The position numbers were made by a program, and so were the translations under genes. A DNA stretch of 64,000 nt. Origin: Echinococcus granulosus. Lineage: Eukaryota; Platyhelminthes; Cestoda; Cyclophyllidea; Taeniidae. The notes below the pieces were generated by a model. The model worked only from the letters and a program-made list of their open reading frames with translations. It made no database searches and was not told where the DNA came from. The stretch lies in contig NW_020170425.1 of NCBI RefSeq assembly GCF_000524195.1, positions 538,509-602,508 on the forward strand. The letters run 5' to 3'. Below are positions 1 to 12,975 of this stretch, piece by piece (the first letter of the stretch is position 1; each line of letters starts with the position of its first letter).

Positions 1-3000
1 CAACTCCTTATAAATTATTCTCATCTCACTAATCCCAACGCTTATGCTACTTCCACAAATCGCTCACTTTAAGTTAATGACGAGTCAGGAGTTAGTAGCT
101 TTAACCAAGGTGGAAAAATATGCTCCAGTTTATTTTTAAACCACCCAGGTTTTCATACCAAGGAGTATCACCAAAAATTTGCTGGATAAAGTGCATCGAG
201 GTCATTGCAGTTATTAAAAGTGGGAGATTAATCACTGAAGGCAATAAGTAACTGCCTAACTTGACTCTCCCAATTTCAACTCACCAGTTGTGTGTAAATT
301 CGAGTCATTTAAGGCAACCTTCATAAAGGATTTTTAAATCTACTCCTTGCTGGGTTCTTTTGAAAAGCTCTTCGGGCGGTAATTATTCAACATACACATT
401 CGGACTTTCGGTTAGGATCAAAAAGGATAAGTAAAGTAAATTTTGAAAATGCAATGTAGCAATCAACAGGAGAGACGAATAAGCACAGAGGAATTCAGTT
501 AATACCAATGGCGAGCTTATCTTACGACAACATCAAAAGAATTTTAAAATTAATGCATTTTTTCCCGTAGCTAATGCATTATGAAGTAGTCGTCATTATA
601 TTCGTCGACCCTTTTGGGGGCAAAAGAGAAAATAGGTTGAAGGGGACATTCTATACGCATTATCAGGATACACAGCCGAAAAAGGTACATATTACCTTTC
701 AATGTATGCTTAAAAGTTTTTAACGATGTCGTGGTTCATTAATTTACCCTTGTCAACATTTCCAATTCAGATTTGCTTCATAGTGATTTAAACAGACTTG
801 TTTGGGTATACAGCAAATCACCTCTCATGACGTCCCTTAACTTCATGCGATATCCAAAAAAGTGGAGACGTCAGTAGAGAGAACATAAGGTCTCGCACTT
901 TAAAAATTCTCCACAGACTAATTTCGATCAAATAACCCATTAAAGCCAGGATTGCTCTCTGCAAACCAGTTCATGCGACCAACGCGAGACAAAATATCAC
1001 TTTGCCTTGACTTTAATTACTTGGCTCCTCTCTACTTTACTCTTATTCCATACTTTAAACATGATGTGCTTAAGGGACCATGTTATTTCAACAGGGAGTA
1101 AAATGTTGAATGGTAGAAGGAAAGTGTTTGGTTACCAAAGCATATTACTGAATTTGGAACATGGCGGATTCGTTTTGCAAGCCTAAGTGATCATCCGGAA
1201 TTTTTCATTGTATTGAGCGAGACAACAAACTACATTGGTTCTGAGTCTTGAATTTTAGTACGAATTCTTAAAGCGAGTGCGTTTCGATATCTCGTATGGT
1301 TCCAAAACACCAAACCAGCAAGAAACTAAACTAGCAACACCATGAAAACTGGTGTTTTTGCGACTACTGGATACCACATCTTCAATTCCATAGAAACATT
1401 ATTAAATTGCCTCCTGTAGAGTTTCTAGTAAGACGTGAAAAATGGATTGCGATTAAAAGGGAGTGCAAATTATTCGCTTATTTAGAACATCTCATCGCGC
1501 AGTTACTATTTAATTCTCATTTATTTTACTTAAGGTTGTGCATAACATAATAGAATCCGAAGAAGTAGTAAAATAATCACTCTGCATCCAGTTTCACTAA
1601 AAACTGTCAGTAATAATATTTTTTTTTGCAGAAATCCAGCAGCTAACAATTATTTCTTGCATTGTCAGCACCGGTCGGCTTCCATACTTCAGCATCCGTC
1701 ACCCACCTACACGAAGAGTTAACGTTGGTATTGAGGACATATGAGCCTGAAAATGCTGATTAATCTCTCAGGGACAAGGAAACGGATGTCAAATTTTTTA
1801 CTTAACGCCCCATCAGACACCGTCAGTCCACCCATGCGTGTGAAATTTCCGGCATACCTGGTTTGGCGCATGAGTTCTAAGGGTTTCAGGGTTTAGATGG
1901 CATCCTTAGGAAAAAACCGTCTTAGATTTATGCCTGGCAAAGCCAATAAGTGAATGTGTGCATGTATTTTAACATACTTCACTCAAAAATGGGGTAACAC
2001 GCCTACAGGCACCACTTTTAGACCAAATTTCACTTTATTCAGAAATAAGTTCATTACCATTGCGCTTTCCATCATTTAGAAGAGTCGAGTAGGAGAAACG
2101 ATAATCACATTTCATTATACCTTTAAACATCCACCACTCAAGTATTCTAATAAGAATTTATTTATAGACCTCTTGCTTTCAACCTGATTTGCCGAAATTT
2201 AGAAAATTAAAAGTGGACATTGGAATCATCAGGAATGTTTTTCTGCACTTTCTATCATATTTTTGGTTTCTGACCGAATCATTGCAATATTTATTGCATT
2301 TCAAGAATTTTGTCATTCACATCCTATTTTAACAATGTATTTTAATGTATACTGCTTGCCAGTTTGAAATTGATTTGTTCAAAGGCTGATGCGCCATGAT
2401 ATTGATGTTTGTTGTTTGATTTCAGGTAATGATTCAGCTATCATTCATGAAATCGGTATTTTCTAATTTGACGTACTTCTTATCATTTCTGATGTATCCA
2501 TGACCAGCACTGAAACTTAAAGGTTGGCTTGAAATCTGACTACTGTGTTTGCCCTCTTCAGCTTCATTACATTGCACTAAAAAATCTTCAGTATCTTTCA
2601 TTTCGTCAAAATGCGCTAGTATGCACGAAGGTGGGCGAAGTCTGTTGCGAGACATGCCATCCATTGCGAATTCGGCCGCTTTGTCTGGAAATTAGTACTT
2701 CATCAATACTTTGCCTAGTAGATGCTAGTGACTCCTTCATATATTGAAATGCACATTTTCTTTGGCAAACAAGGCAAATTTTGTGTACTTTTTTTGTATC
2801 CTTACACAGCATTCAAGAAATATTTAGTTGGGCTTGCTGTAAGCACAAACACAGTTCAGCCAGCATTGCCTTGCTGTTTACTCCAAAGCAAACCGGCTAA
2901 TGATGACCGGACCCATAAACACGTTTTCACGAATTAGACTTCTTTTAACTTTTGAAGAGCTTCTACACTGGTGTCTACACTTGTCCGAACTCGTTTTCAT

Positions 3001-6000
3001 GACTGATTAAATGAGCTCCAATTGCATAATTAGTGAGGTTTTGGACCTTAGACTTTCTTTTGATGGGGTGAATTACGTATTCGCTAAATTTACTAGTGTT
3101 ACCCACTGACAAGCAGGAGTTATCACGTCATCTATCGTTAATGGCGGGCTCTTTCTAATAGCATTCTATGAAAGGGTTGAGGAAGTTAGAACTCTGCTAT
3201 AAATGAAATTTCCACGAGTTATCCTTGCTCACATCTTAGGGGATTTAAATAAAAGCGCTTCTTTGCAGCTAGCAAATATTGAGTTAAAGTGCATCTAATT
3301 TAGTACAATTTAATCACTGGTCGATCTGAGCATACAGTTAATAACCGTCTCATTATTAACCTCCTATAAATTTTATGTTACCATGCCCCTACCCAAAAAC
3401 ACATTATTATGTATATTTTTCAAACCCATACTCTACTCGAAAATGTTTTGAACGTATGAGCATAAAATCAACAAATGTGTGCATAGAAAACAATGTCTAA
3501 ACTGTACTAATCACTTTATGATGCCATTGAAAATAATAATAAATGGGTTTTATTTATGAGAATTACCCTCAAAACGATATTATCTGGGTTTTAAACAGAC
3601 GAGCAACAATCCCAAAAATCGTGTCCTACATTTATTGACTCTCCAAATTCAAAGCCTTCCCTCACCTACAAATGGGCTTGTTAATAGGCAGTAAGATTAT
3701 CTGGAAGTTAAAAATCATCATATTAAATGCCCTTTATCACATGCATCTCGTTAAAATTTCGCAAACAGCGCTATGGGATTTGCCAAACACATAGCCCTAG
3801 CTTCGACTTGGCATTAGGAATGACCTTTTCAGTAATATTGTCAGATAGACTGGCGTCAGTCCGCTATGCAGAAGTGTTCACTCGGAATGAATTGACCTTT
3901 AGACTAACAATCCCTGGCAGAAACTGCATGCTGCTGCTACTGCTGCTGTGCAAAACGGCAGCAACAAAAACAGTACCAGCATTCGTGCAGTCCCATGGAT
4001 GGGTTGATTTGTCTACCTTGTAAGTTTGTCCTTAAATAGTGTCGTTTGACAGAGCCTTCAGTTGTGGTCATCTTTCAATATACTGTTGTGCGTGCGCAAA
4101 CAATGGTAGGATGGTTTTAAGAGCAAAAAAGTAAACCCCAAACTGGAAAAGGAGTGTTTGCACTTTGCAGAATATCTTTTTCCGCAAAGGAATGAAAGTG
4201 AAAAACAACCAAAGCAGAACTGGCAATGTTAGGTCATGACTAAGTTCATTTTGACAATCAATGCTAAGATGCGTCTGAACCAGTTTTACTAAAAAGCTTT
4301 AAAAAATATTCAGTCACCTCTATTCATTCTTCTCCATTGTGAGTTATTGAGGGATCTCAGGTATCCAGCCACAGCATGCAATTGGATTTACTAATACTTT
4401 TATATGCTTGACAAGTTGACGCAATGTCGTAGGCCAGTAATTCTCTCGAAAATGTTCACAAAGTGTGGGAGTTTCTTCCCCCTACCCAATATGACAATGA
4501 TCTTTAAAATGAGTTTTCTTAGACACAGTTCTATTAATACGTTCAGTTTAGCCATCTCAAACAGTGCAACGTAGCTTTTAGACCTACTGAAACTCAGCTC
4601 CTGGACATGAACAAGGTCTGTCGTGTTTCTACCAGCAGTCACAAAAACAAATCACGGTAGGTCAAAGCTCCCTTTTGAGATAGTGAAAAACTAAGCCAAA
4701 GGCAAAATTGGCTTAGAAGAATTAGCAATCTTGATTTGTCATATGGGGATCATGTCAAACCCCAACTTTAATTATGTATAAAGAATAAGTGGTCATCAAA
4801 AGTGCCTACCTAGTCACTGCCACTTATCCATTGTTATTCATTCCTATTGAACTTTGCCAGTTGATGGAATTTAGAATTTAATGAGGTGGATCAAGTTTTA
4901 GAAATACAAGATTTTTCCGTTTACATTAAAAAATAAGTTTTGCCTGCGACTGTGAATGCGACAAGTCACCTAACGTGAGAGCCAACGGATAGAAACAGTG
5001 GTTCCCTTCTTCACTACTTTAACTTCAAAGGAGCTTAAAATCCTACGTCTTGCGAAGTCAGGTGGGACTTAGTTGTATTTAAGGGTAAGCTGACATCCTT
5101 TCAATCGACAATGATAATAAACCTTATGAACCTAGTTTCTTTAAGCTGTTTTTGTTCAATACAAATAACCGTTTTTGATTTAAAAAAGCTCTTGTTAATT
5201 GCACTATAAAGCATGAGTTAAAAAGGACCATAAAGCAAACACTTAAATGAGCAAATAATAGCCATGGTCTATGCAAGAAATCTATTTTTAAAGTATGATC
5301 ACTCAAGAGAATAAGAAGAACACTTTGAGAATAGTTTGGTACAGGTTTATGATAGGGATTAAAACCCTTGCCATCTCGGTTATTGAAATGCCCAAACAGT
5401 AAAAGGCCGATGAAGTAAGAAAGTAAGACCACACTTTGACAGTAATGTCCCTTTTATGCTTCAGGCTGCACTCAAATTTATGCAACAAAACACCTACACC
5501 CACAAATTTGATGGTTATGCTCCTCCTACTTAGTATTGGACCCTGCTCATTTTATGGTGATTTTTTGTGGGTTAAAAGGAGAAACTAGGGTAAATTATCT
5601 CACATTTCATTTGCTTTAAAAGTAGCAAGCGTTTCCCGAATTTGTTCCGTTAAGTTGGGAGAATTGGGTAAAACCCTCTATACTTAACAGCTTTTTGTCA
5701 GAAATTGGCTAAAAATGCTAGAAAAAGTGAAATTTCAAATGCAATTTTGCCAAATTGATTTATGAAGCTCTAAGAATATGTGTAATTTTTGCTCCTCTTA
5801 AACACACGCATAAGGCCCGAGATTGCAGTCGTACTTAGTTGACAATCATGAAGCATGCATTAACTCCTCTAATGCTTGATTTTAAATAGAATGACGCATT
5901 TGATGACGCTGTCACGAGAGTGTATTTCAATTCAGAGTGAATGCTGCTTAGCTAGGTCATGCTCTCTATTTCTCATCAGCTAAATGGGTTTAATTCAAGG

Positions 6001-7640
6001 TTATTGGAGTTTTAAATGGATATTACTTTGTTTGGCAAAATGATGACATTGAACTTACCTTTAACCTCATTTAGGAAATGACACTTATTGTAAGAAGGAT
6101 CGGTTAGCATTCTTAGTAATTTATTGTTGTGCAACCCCATAGGTTAGGTCATTTTTCTTAGTTTGGGCGTAACATTGCAGTTCAATGCATTTATGCTTTC
6201 CATTACGGTGGTTAACTGGCGTCTGCACCTCTAATGTGTAATTTAACTGCTCTACAATCCTTTATGCAAGTTGAAATCTTATACTGTGTGATTTTTCTTG
6301 CCCACATGAGTAGTGAACAGGGCAACCTAATATCTTCAGGGTGTTTTTGGTTTAGCTCATCAAAAAGAAAATCCTAAAAAAGAAGTATTACTCTTTTTTT
6401 TTTTTACGATTTTAGGCGATAGAAAAAGCCAGTTACTCGTCTAAATGAATGCAGTACACGTTGATGCAATGAAAGAGGCGTCTACACAAGTTTCGAATTA
6501 GCTTTACCACGCACTAATCTTATTTGAACATTGGCAATCGTGATTTACCAGACCTAGCGATACTTGAATGTCTCCAAAGTTATTACATCAATCAGCAGAC
6601 ACTTTTAAAATTTAATAACTAGGCAAAAGAGGAAATGTTGTATCTCCCTCGAAACTTCTATTTTTGGTCGCGTGTTCACGGTAAGCGATAGACTGGCACA
6701 ATTTTTTGGTTTATATGTGTTCCTGACCTTGCGTTCAGCTTGCCCACTGTGTGTGCTTATGAACGAGAGTAACTCGAAAAGCCGTTGTTCTCCTAGCAGT
6801 AGAGGAATGCATGAAAATTCGGTTAAATAATATGTATCGAAAGGCAAAAAAATCGAATGAATTTTGGGTGTGAGCATTTGTCCCACACGTACCTGCGGAT
6901 TTTTGGGTCTTAGATTTGTATAACTTATCATAATCCAAAGGACGTGGTAGGGTATAAGGAACTGAATTAGTCGTGTTTTTGATGGTTGGAGTAGATAATT
7001 CTAGGATCTTACTAGCTGTGCAGCAGGACTCCGTCAGATCCTATGTGGTATGGGTAATTAAGAGGAGTGAACTGCGCAATCATTTTGGCAGAAAAAAGGA
7101 ATACTACCTACAAAATTTGGATAAATAATGAGTTATGACCTCATTTTCTTTCGCGCACCATTATGAATAAAACCTCATTCATCTTGACTATCAATAAAAC
7201 GCAAATTATAAAATAGGTACAATTTGTTTTGTTGCTTGCTACTATTTTAATCTGGCTACTCTTCCATGATGGTGCTGTTAAAATTTTCAAAATTAACTTT
7301 GTAGCTAAAGGCTATCAACAAAGCACTCCAACATGCACTGTAATGGAACACTTTATTTTCAAAACTGTGCTAAATAACGTCGTTTTATCATAATTGGTGC
7401 AGACCAATTGCAAAGAGATGATTTAATATTTAGCAAGTTTTCGAAATTTGTTAAGTTATTGTCAAAGAGAGACGTATCACGAAATAATACACTTCACTTT
7501 GCTAGCAAACTAACAAAACTGTACATTTCATTGGATAAATGAACTGCTTTTTACTTACGACGACCTATCCGTCTTTGTGAATACAAAGAGGGAAAAAGCG
7601 AGGAAGACTGAGTGACTGAAAGAGAATGATAATTACAGAG
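1..7640. other. AT-rich intergenic DNA, no supported gene
   Basis: No open frame in this stretch shows recognisable protein similarity, biased codon use or a chain of phase-compatible splice sites. The frames of 60-110 codons present are those expected by chance in AT-rich DNA; the one at 3727-4023 (plus) contains a leucine run made by a CTG-rich patch at about 3929-3950 but matches nothing I know. No tRNA-like cloverleaf, tandem array or transposase-like frame was recognised by eye. Whether it is flank of a gene to the left or a true gene desert cannot be told from the sequence. Confidence 0.6.
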
Positions 7641-7930
7641 GTGAATGATGGGCAAGGAGATAGTAAAAACGCACTAGAGACCATGGCAATGGTGACTTTA
7701 GCGTTCGCGGCAACGGCGGATGGGGTGGTCCTTATAATGATGTTTGCATGGTCAATGGAGCCGCTTGTAGCGGACCGTTTGGCATTTACGAATTCCTTTC
7801 CCTAATGCATGTCGAGCCAAGTCTAAGGGAGGGAAGGGAGTAGGGATACGACCTACCTGCCTGACTTAATGGCCTCCGCCCTTTCGTCGACCACAGGCGC
7901 GTGGCTTGCCAGACAGAAGGAGGATCATCA
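7641..7930. other. GC-richer island with a short Gly-rich open frame
   Basis: A block clearly richer in G+C and CpG than its flanks. On the plus strand one frame is open from 7667 to the TAG at 7841-7843 (58 codons) and is rich in Gly and aromatic residues, and a separate frame has a good Kozak context (ACCATGG) at 7680-7686. On the minus strand a GTAGGT donor-like site lies near 7850. It could be a first exon or promoter region of an unannotated gene, a decayed mobile element, or chance; I cannot identify a family. Confidence 0.2.
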
Positions 7931-10900
7931 CTACTCCCTCCCTCATCAACAATTTTTGCAAACTATTTATCAGCTAAAAGGCTGCTGGTTTAAACAAGGC
8001 TTCTGGGCAAATGTTCATGGTGTAAATTCATGCTGAATCCTTGTTCAAAGCTAATCTTAATTGTTAAATTAATTACTCTGCTGTACAATTTGGTTTCCAT
8101 TCCTCAGAAGTGAATAATAATAATAGGCTTTCTTAAATAAATGAGTAAGATCAAGAGGAGTTCATTATAAAACCTATGCTTTTGTTATAAGGTACGTCTG
8201 TTTTAGTTATTTTCCTAGAGATTTGATTAATTTAATTCAGGTAAATAATGGCCTATCTGTATACTATTAATCCAGCATAAGAATTTTATGGCTTTTATGC
8301 GGAAGCTAGTTTTCGTCTCCCAAAGTACATGTCATTAAATGTATCAAGTCCTAAAATTTTTCTGCAAAATGTTTATTCTCTTCCTTTTACTTGCTTTAGT
8401 TTAGTGTATTTTCCTCAATGCCGCTTTCAAAATGTTCTGATAGCTTATTGTGTTTGACTTTTACACCCTATTATTGTATTGACACAAATTTTATGTGATT
8501 AGAATAGTTGTCAAAATATCTTAAAAGTTAACTTTCTTCATTTTTATTGTAGAGGTAAGCCCATTTAAATTCCGACCCGAATTTACATCGACTGATAATA
8601 ATAATCACCTAAGGGGTCACTTTCGGCCAGATTAATCAGTCGAGCATTCTCTTGGATTCTTCTGGCATCTGATGAGCTAAATAGTGGAATTTACAAAAAA
8701 ATTTAGAAAATACAATTGCACATGCGAATTACAGTTGATGATCATAGGTGGTTAGAGTAATAGAGACCCGCTTTTGGTTTCATTGAAGTAACCTAGAAGA
8801 CATGGTTCTTTATCAAGCATTTAAGATGTTAAAGCCAAAGTTTCACTTTAAATTTTTGCATTGTTTGTCGTGATGCCAAATTTTCATGTGGCTCCTATAT
8901 TTTCATATTTTTGCAGCGGATTCCCAATCGTGTCGAGTGAATTCCGATTTCGGTTTTGGCAACTCCGATGTCTTGCCACTACTGCACTAGATGAGTACTG
9001 GCTTTGAGTTCCTCACACTCTATAACGTTATCAAGCTCGGAATATTACATTACAATATGTTAACTAAGTACTTACACTTTCTCATCTCACAACTGACATT
9101 TCTAGTTACAGGGTGACGTAGGTAGACTTAACTTGTTACATGTTATTAAATGGCTCTAAGTACATATATGCATTGATCCCAAGCACTTTTGCTATGCATT
9201 ACAGGTCAAATTGTTACAATCCTTTTTTCTTTTTTCCAGATGAATTAACACCTAATGTGTGATATAGTAGCATAGCCTAATAGTAAAGCGATTGTCTAAA
9301 AGGTCTTTTGACACTTCCGTTTTAATTTGATTTACTCTTATCCTAACTGCCATAAATCCGACTAAATTAGTTCCCACTGACAAACGTCCCACATTTTTAA
9401 TGGCCTTTCTCCATTTCCATGGTACTAACAAGAGTCCCTAATGTAATTATTCAGCATTTTCTTTCTTCAAGACTATTTTTAAAATAGACTGGAGATAAAA
9501 AATCCTCATTATCCTGGGGAGAAGTCCTGAACGTAGTTCTATTCACTGGAGCTCATGGCTATTCGTACTGAAATTATTCATGATGTGAAATTAAAGTAGG
9601 AAAAGCCAGTCTTGCTTGGAAACCGCAAATTCAGCAAGGCGCATGGATTTTACAAGGGGCAAATTTGCATTTTTATCGCTATCAACCAGAACTAGTTGGT
9701 ATCTTCTTGTGGCAGCTCACCCGATTAGCAGAGATCAGTCGCATTATCAACCACATTTTGAAGACGGCGCATGGTGACGCAAGCGAAGAGCTCATGTTAC
9801 GGAATGAGTGAATAATTACCAAGATGATTGGACGGAACCATTGCCGCTTTGCATTAAGCTATGACGGCCTGATCGAGATGGTAAATGTCAGCATGCCTCT
9901 TTACCCATAAATAAACATCCCCGAATAATGGTGTCGGTATTTCACTAGTTTAATGAGTCAATGCATTTAAAAAGAAAACAAGAAATTCTTGAAGGAGGGA
10001 ATCTATCCTAAAAATGCAATGGCTTTATCCTTTTCTTGTCCATAGTGGCCTTTCTTAAGAATTTATGCGAAAGAATAACTCACAACGGCAATTTTCCATG
10101 AGTCAATCACATATTTTGAGTTCAAAATTAAGTAGTGAGATATTTTTACCATAAGTTACTTATGCCCTAAAAGGTTTTCTTAAACCCTTTTAGTTATTAC
10201 ATGGGTAGTGAATACTGATGCTGGGGAGCCAATATGAACCATCTGTGAGTTTGCAAGCTAAAGTAATTATTGGAAATCCTTCAAGTTATTTTATCTTGCC
10301 AATCCTATATGTGCAGCTCAAATTTCCTGTGAATCTAAAGACTCCTAAGGCGTTTGGTGTACTTTGCCGGGTAGTTAAATGAAATATTACATCTTCATTT
10401 AGCTACTGAGGTTATAAGTGCCTGAATGAATTGGTGTGTATAATAAACAGAACACTTTTCAAGGTCAAAAGGCCGACATCCCCAAAATTTTGGAAAGTCT
10501 AACAATGTACCGCACAACGCTCCCAATCGTGTTCACTCGATACCCTTAACACGGTATCTCCATCGATAAACGGTTAATAATCTACTCCACTTTACTTCAT
10601 ACATGAAAGTAAATCAATCGGGGCCTTGTTTTACGAAAGCTGAGCTCCAGGTTTCCTGTACCATCGTTTTGACTTATTAACAAAGACAACGCCGTACCAG
10701 AGGTAAATTTACTTCTAACTAAATTTGAGATTTCACGACCATCTTTTGAAAATTTTGTGCCGTTAAGTGTAATTTTTATTTAAGAATTTGTTATCGTTTG
10801 ATTTTAAATTAAACAGTGGAATGATATTTTTGTGTTAAAGTCAACACCTTCAAGATACCAGCAGATCCTGGCAGTAAAGTTGACAACTTCACTAAAAATT

Positions 10901-12464
10901 TTTAATGAAATGCTAAGGAGTATCGACTTTTACATGATTATTTCTTGTTGCATTTAAAATATCTTGGTAAAGTCCCTTTTATGGCGCTTTCTAGTGCACA
11001 CATTATGGCATGACTCCATAAATTAAGGAAAATTTACCAGCCAAACGACGGAATACACACGCACGCACTCTGTCCACTTCACTAAACCCTAGATTTTCGT
11101 CGTTATTTGACTTATCAAAGCTAAAACATATATTAATATCGTTTTTTGATGCTTAATGTGTTCTACCAATCTACAACCAACATACACCGAGATCTTTAAC
11201 TCGACAGAACCTCTCAGTGTCAATTAGCAAATGAAATGTTGCCAAGCTTCATCAGCAGTTGATCTATGGAGATGATAATGTGCAAAAAATTTTATACATA
11301 CTTAAATAACTTGTAAATATGGAAAATTTTCCAAAGGGCCAATTTAGAATGCTCTACTTGTCATGAAAATTAAATTATTAAGGCACTTTTGTATTTCCTC
11401 CACCTCATTATTTTCGTCCAAATACAAGAAGATACGCAATCCAATATACTTTAGAGAATTTTGGTTAGACAACAGGCTGTTGACCCAACAATGGACACAA
11501 TATGATAATCTCAAAGAGAGACAATAATGAAAAATATCAAAGTGCGGTTAAATGAAACTCACTTCACACTCTTAAAATTAGTTTGCTGCCTACGTTTGCG
11601 TCTAATAAAATTCTTCTAACTGAGATTTCCTCTACCGTCAGCGTATATAGCATCTTAATACTTGTGATAATAATCTCACCTAAAATCATCAGATGCATGT
11701 ACATTTCTACCTCCGCATTAAAACACTTTTCACGAGTAGAATGCGCATTGAAGTAATGGAAAAGGTAAACGGACTGTCCTAGGATATTTTCATACTTTCT
11801 CCTGCAAGCCTATTTTTATCCTGGATAACCTTGTCTAGATGCAGCATTGCTGTGTTTTCAACTAAAATAGTGACATTAGCATGAGTTGCGACGCCAAGTA
11901 GGCAATTAGCTTTACTCAGAGATTTACTCCACGTTGATAATTTCGGTATTGAGGCTGGATTCGGGGTAAAAAATGAGACTAGCAGAATGGGAATGCATAT
12001 GGTAGGTTTCCTGGGCCCACCGAGGTGGAGAATAAAATTGGCAACGACTCGGAGATGCACATCCTTTACGTCTTGAAACAGCCCTGACCTGCAGTAAAGA
12101 GGTAAAATCATAGGTAGTTCAATCCATCAGGGTTTTTCAGATCTTTTTCTAATTCCACTTATAGCGATTAAGTCGATAGCAAATTATAGTGATTTGGATG
12201 GTTTCTAAATGACTGTGCGAAAGATTTATTCGGTAAAAAAATCTTACAGTTTCTGTTCAAGCTATTAATTTCGTAATTATTGCGTCATATTATCCATTCT
12301 AATTTATTTACATGTACCGTATTCTATATGTTCACATAAAACAATTGCAATGGAATTGTCTGTTTATGGGGTGTCCTCTAGCACAGCTTTTAACTTAGAG
12401 ATATTGAGAAAGACCGTAGTGAGCGAAATTATTCTCGCCAAATTTATCGCTAATTCCTCTTTTA
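7931..12464. other. AT-rich intergenic DNA, no supported gene
   Basis: No recognisable coding exon or RNA gene. A plus-strand frame open from about 9577 to the TGA near 9810 lacks an ATG near its beginning and resembles no family known to me. The minus-strand frame at 11779-12111 (110 codons) is similarly featureless. Both are treated as chance open frames. Confidence 0.55.
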
Positions 12465-12975
12465 TTGCCGAAAAGAAAACGAATGAATGGAGAAGACGAA
12501 AATCGGCTTTCAGACATGCGCGTGACCTCAGTCACCATTTGTGTAATGCGCAAAAGGTATCTCCTAAATGCGCGTTGTCGTGGTTCAGTGCCTAGTACTG
12601 GAGATTACATAGAAAAACGCCCAAATACTGTCGGTGGCCAATATTGGCCACTTCCAGCTTCCCTTAACTTGCCAGGATTGCCGACCGATATGGGCCAGCC
12701 GTGGGCGGAGGACAGTCCGCTATCTTAGACGGAAGACGACCGCCAGTCCATTGTCAGGGTGGACTTTTATGTGTGTTTAAACGCGCGTGTCGGTGGCCTT
12801 TGGCATGCTCGCTTTAATCCAAGTTCTAGTAGCCTGTTTTCCGTTGGCGAGGTCCAATACACAGTCACGAATATTCCCCGTACGCACATCTCTGCATGTC
12901 ACGTGTTGTGGAATTGCAGGAAATTGCAGTACTTTATTTGCTTGGTTTGTACCAGAGGACTATAATGTCACTTGA
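12465..12975 (+). other. GC-richer island with unrecognised 87-codon frame and a 16-bp palindrome
   Basis: This block stands out from AT-rich flanks. A plus-strand frame runs 12465-12728 (87 codons, first ATG at about 12483); its first half is Arg/Lys-rich and its second half Pro/Leu/Trp-rich. No family is recognised and no matching exon with compatible splice phase was found nearby. A perfect 16-bp palindrome, TGGCCAATATTGGCCA, lies at 12635-12650 and contains a CCAAT core on both strands. It may be a regulatory island, a solitary exon or a mobile-element remnant. Confidence 0.2.
12635..12650. repeat. Perfect 16-bp palindrome
   Basis: TGGCCAATATTGGCCA equals its own reverse complement with no spacer. 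It holds CCAAT and its complement ATTGG overlapping at the centre, as a dimeric factor site might. Function unknown. Confidence 0.85.

Noticed and set aside
9577..9812. Open plus-strand frame of about 78 codons with protein-like composition
   Set aside because: No start codon near its beginning, no recognised family, and frames of this size occur by chance in 19 kb of AT-rich DNA read six ways.
11779..12111. 110-codon minus-strand frame
   Set aside because: No recognised motif (reverse transcriptase and transposase signatures looked for and absent), AT-rich composition like the surroundings.
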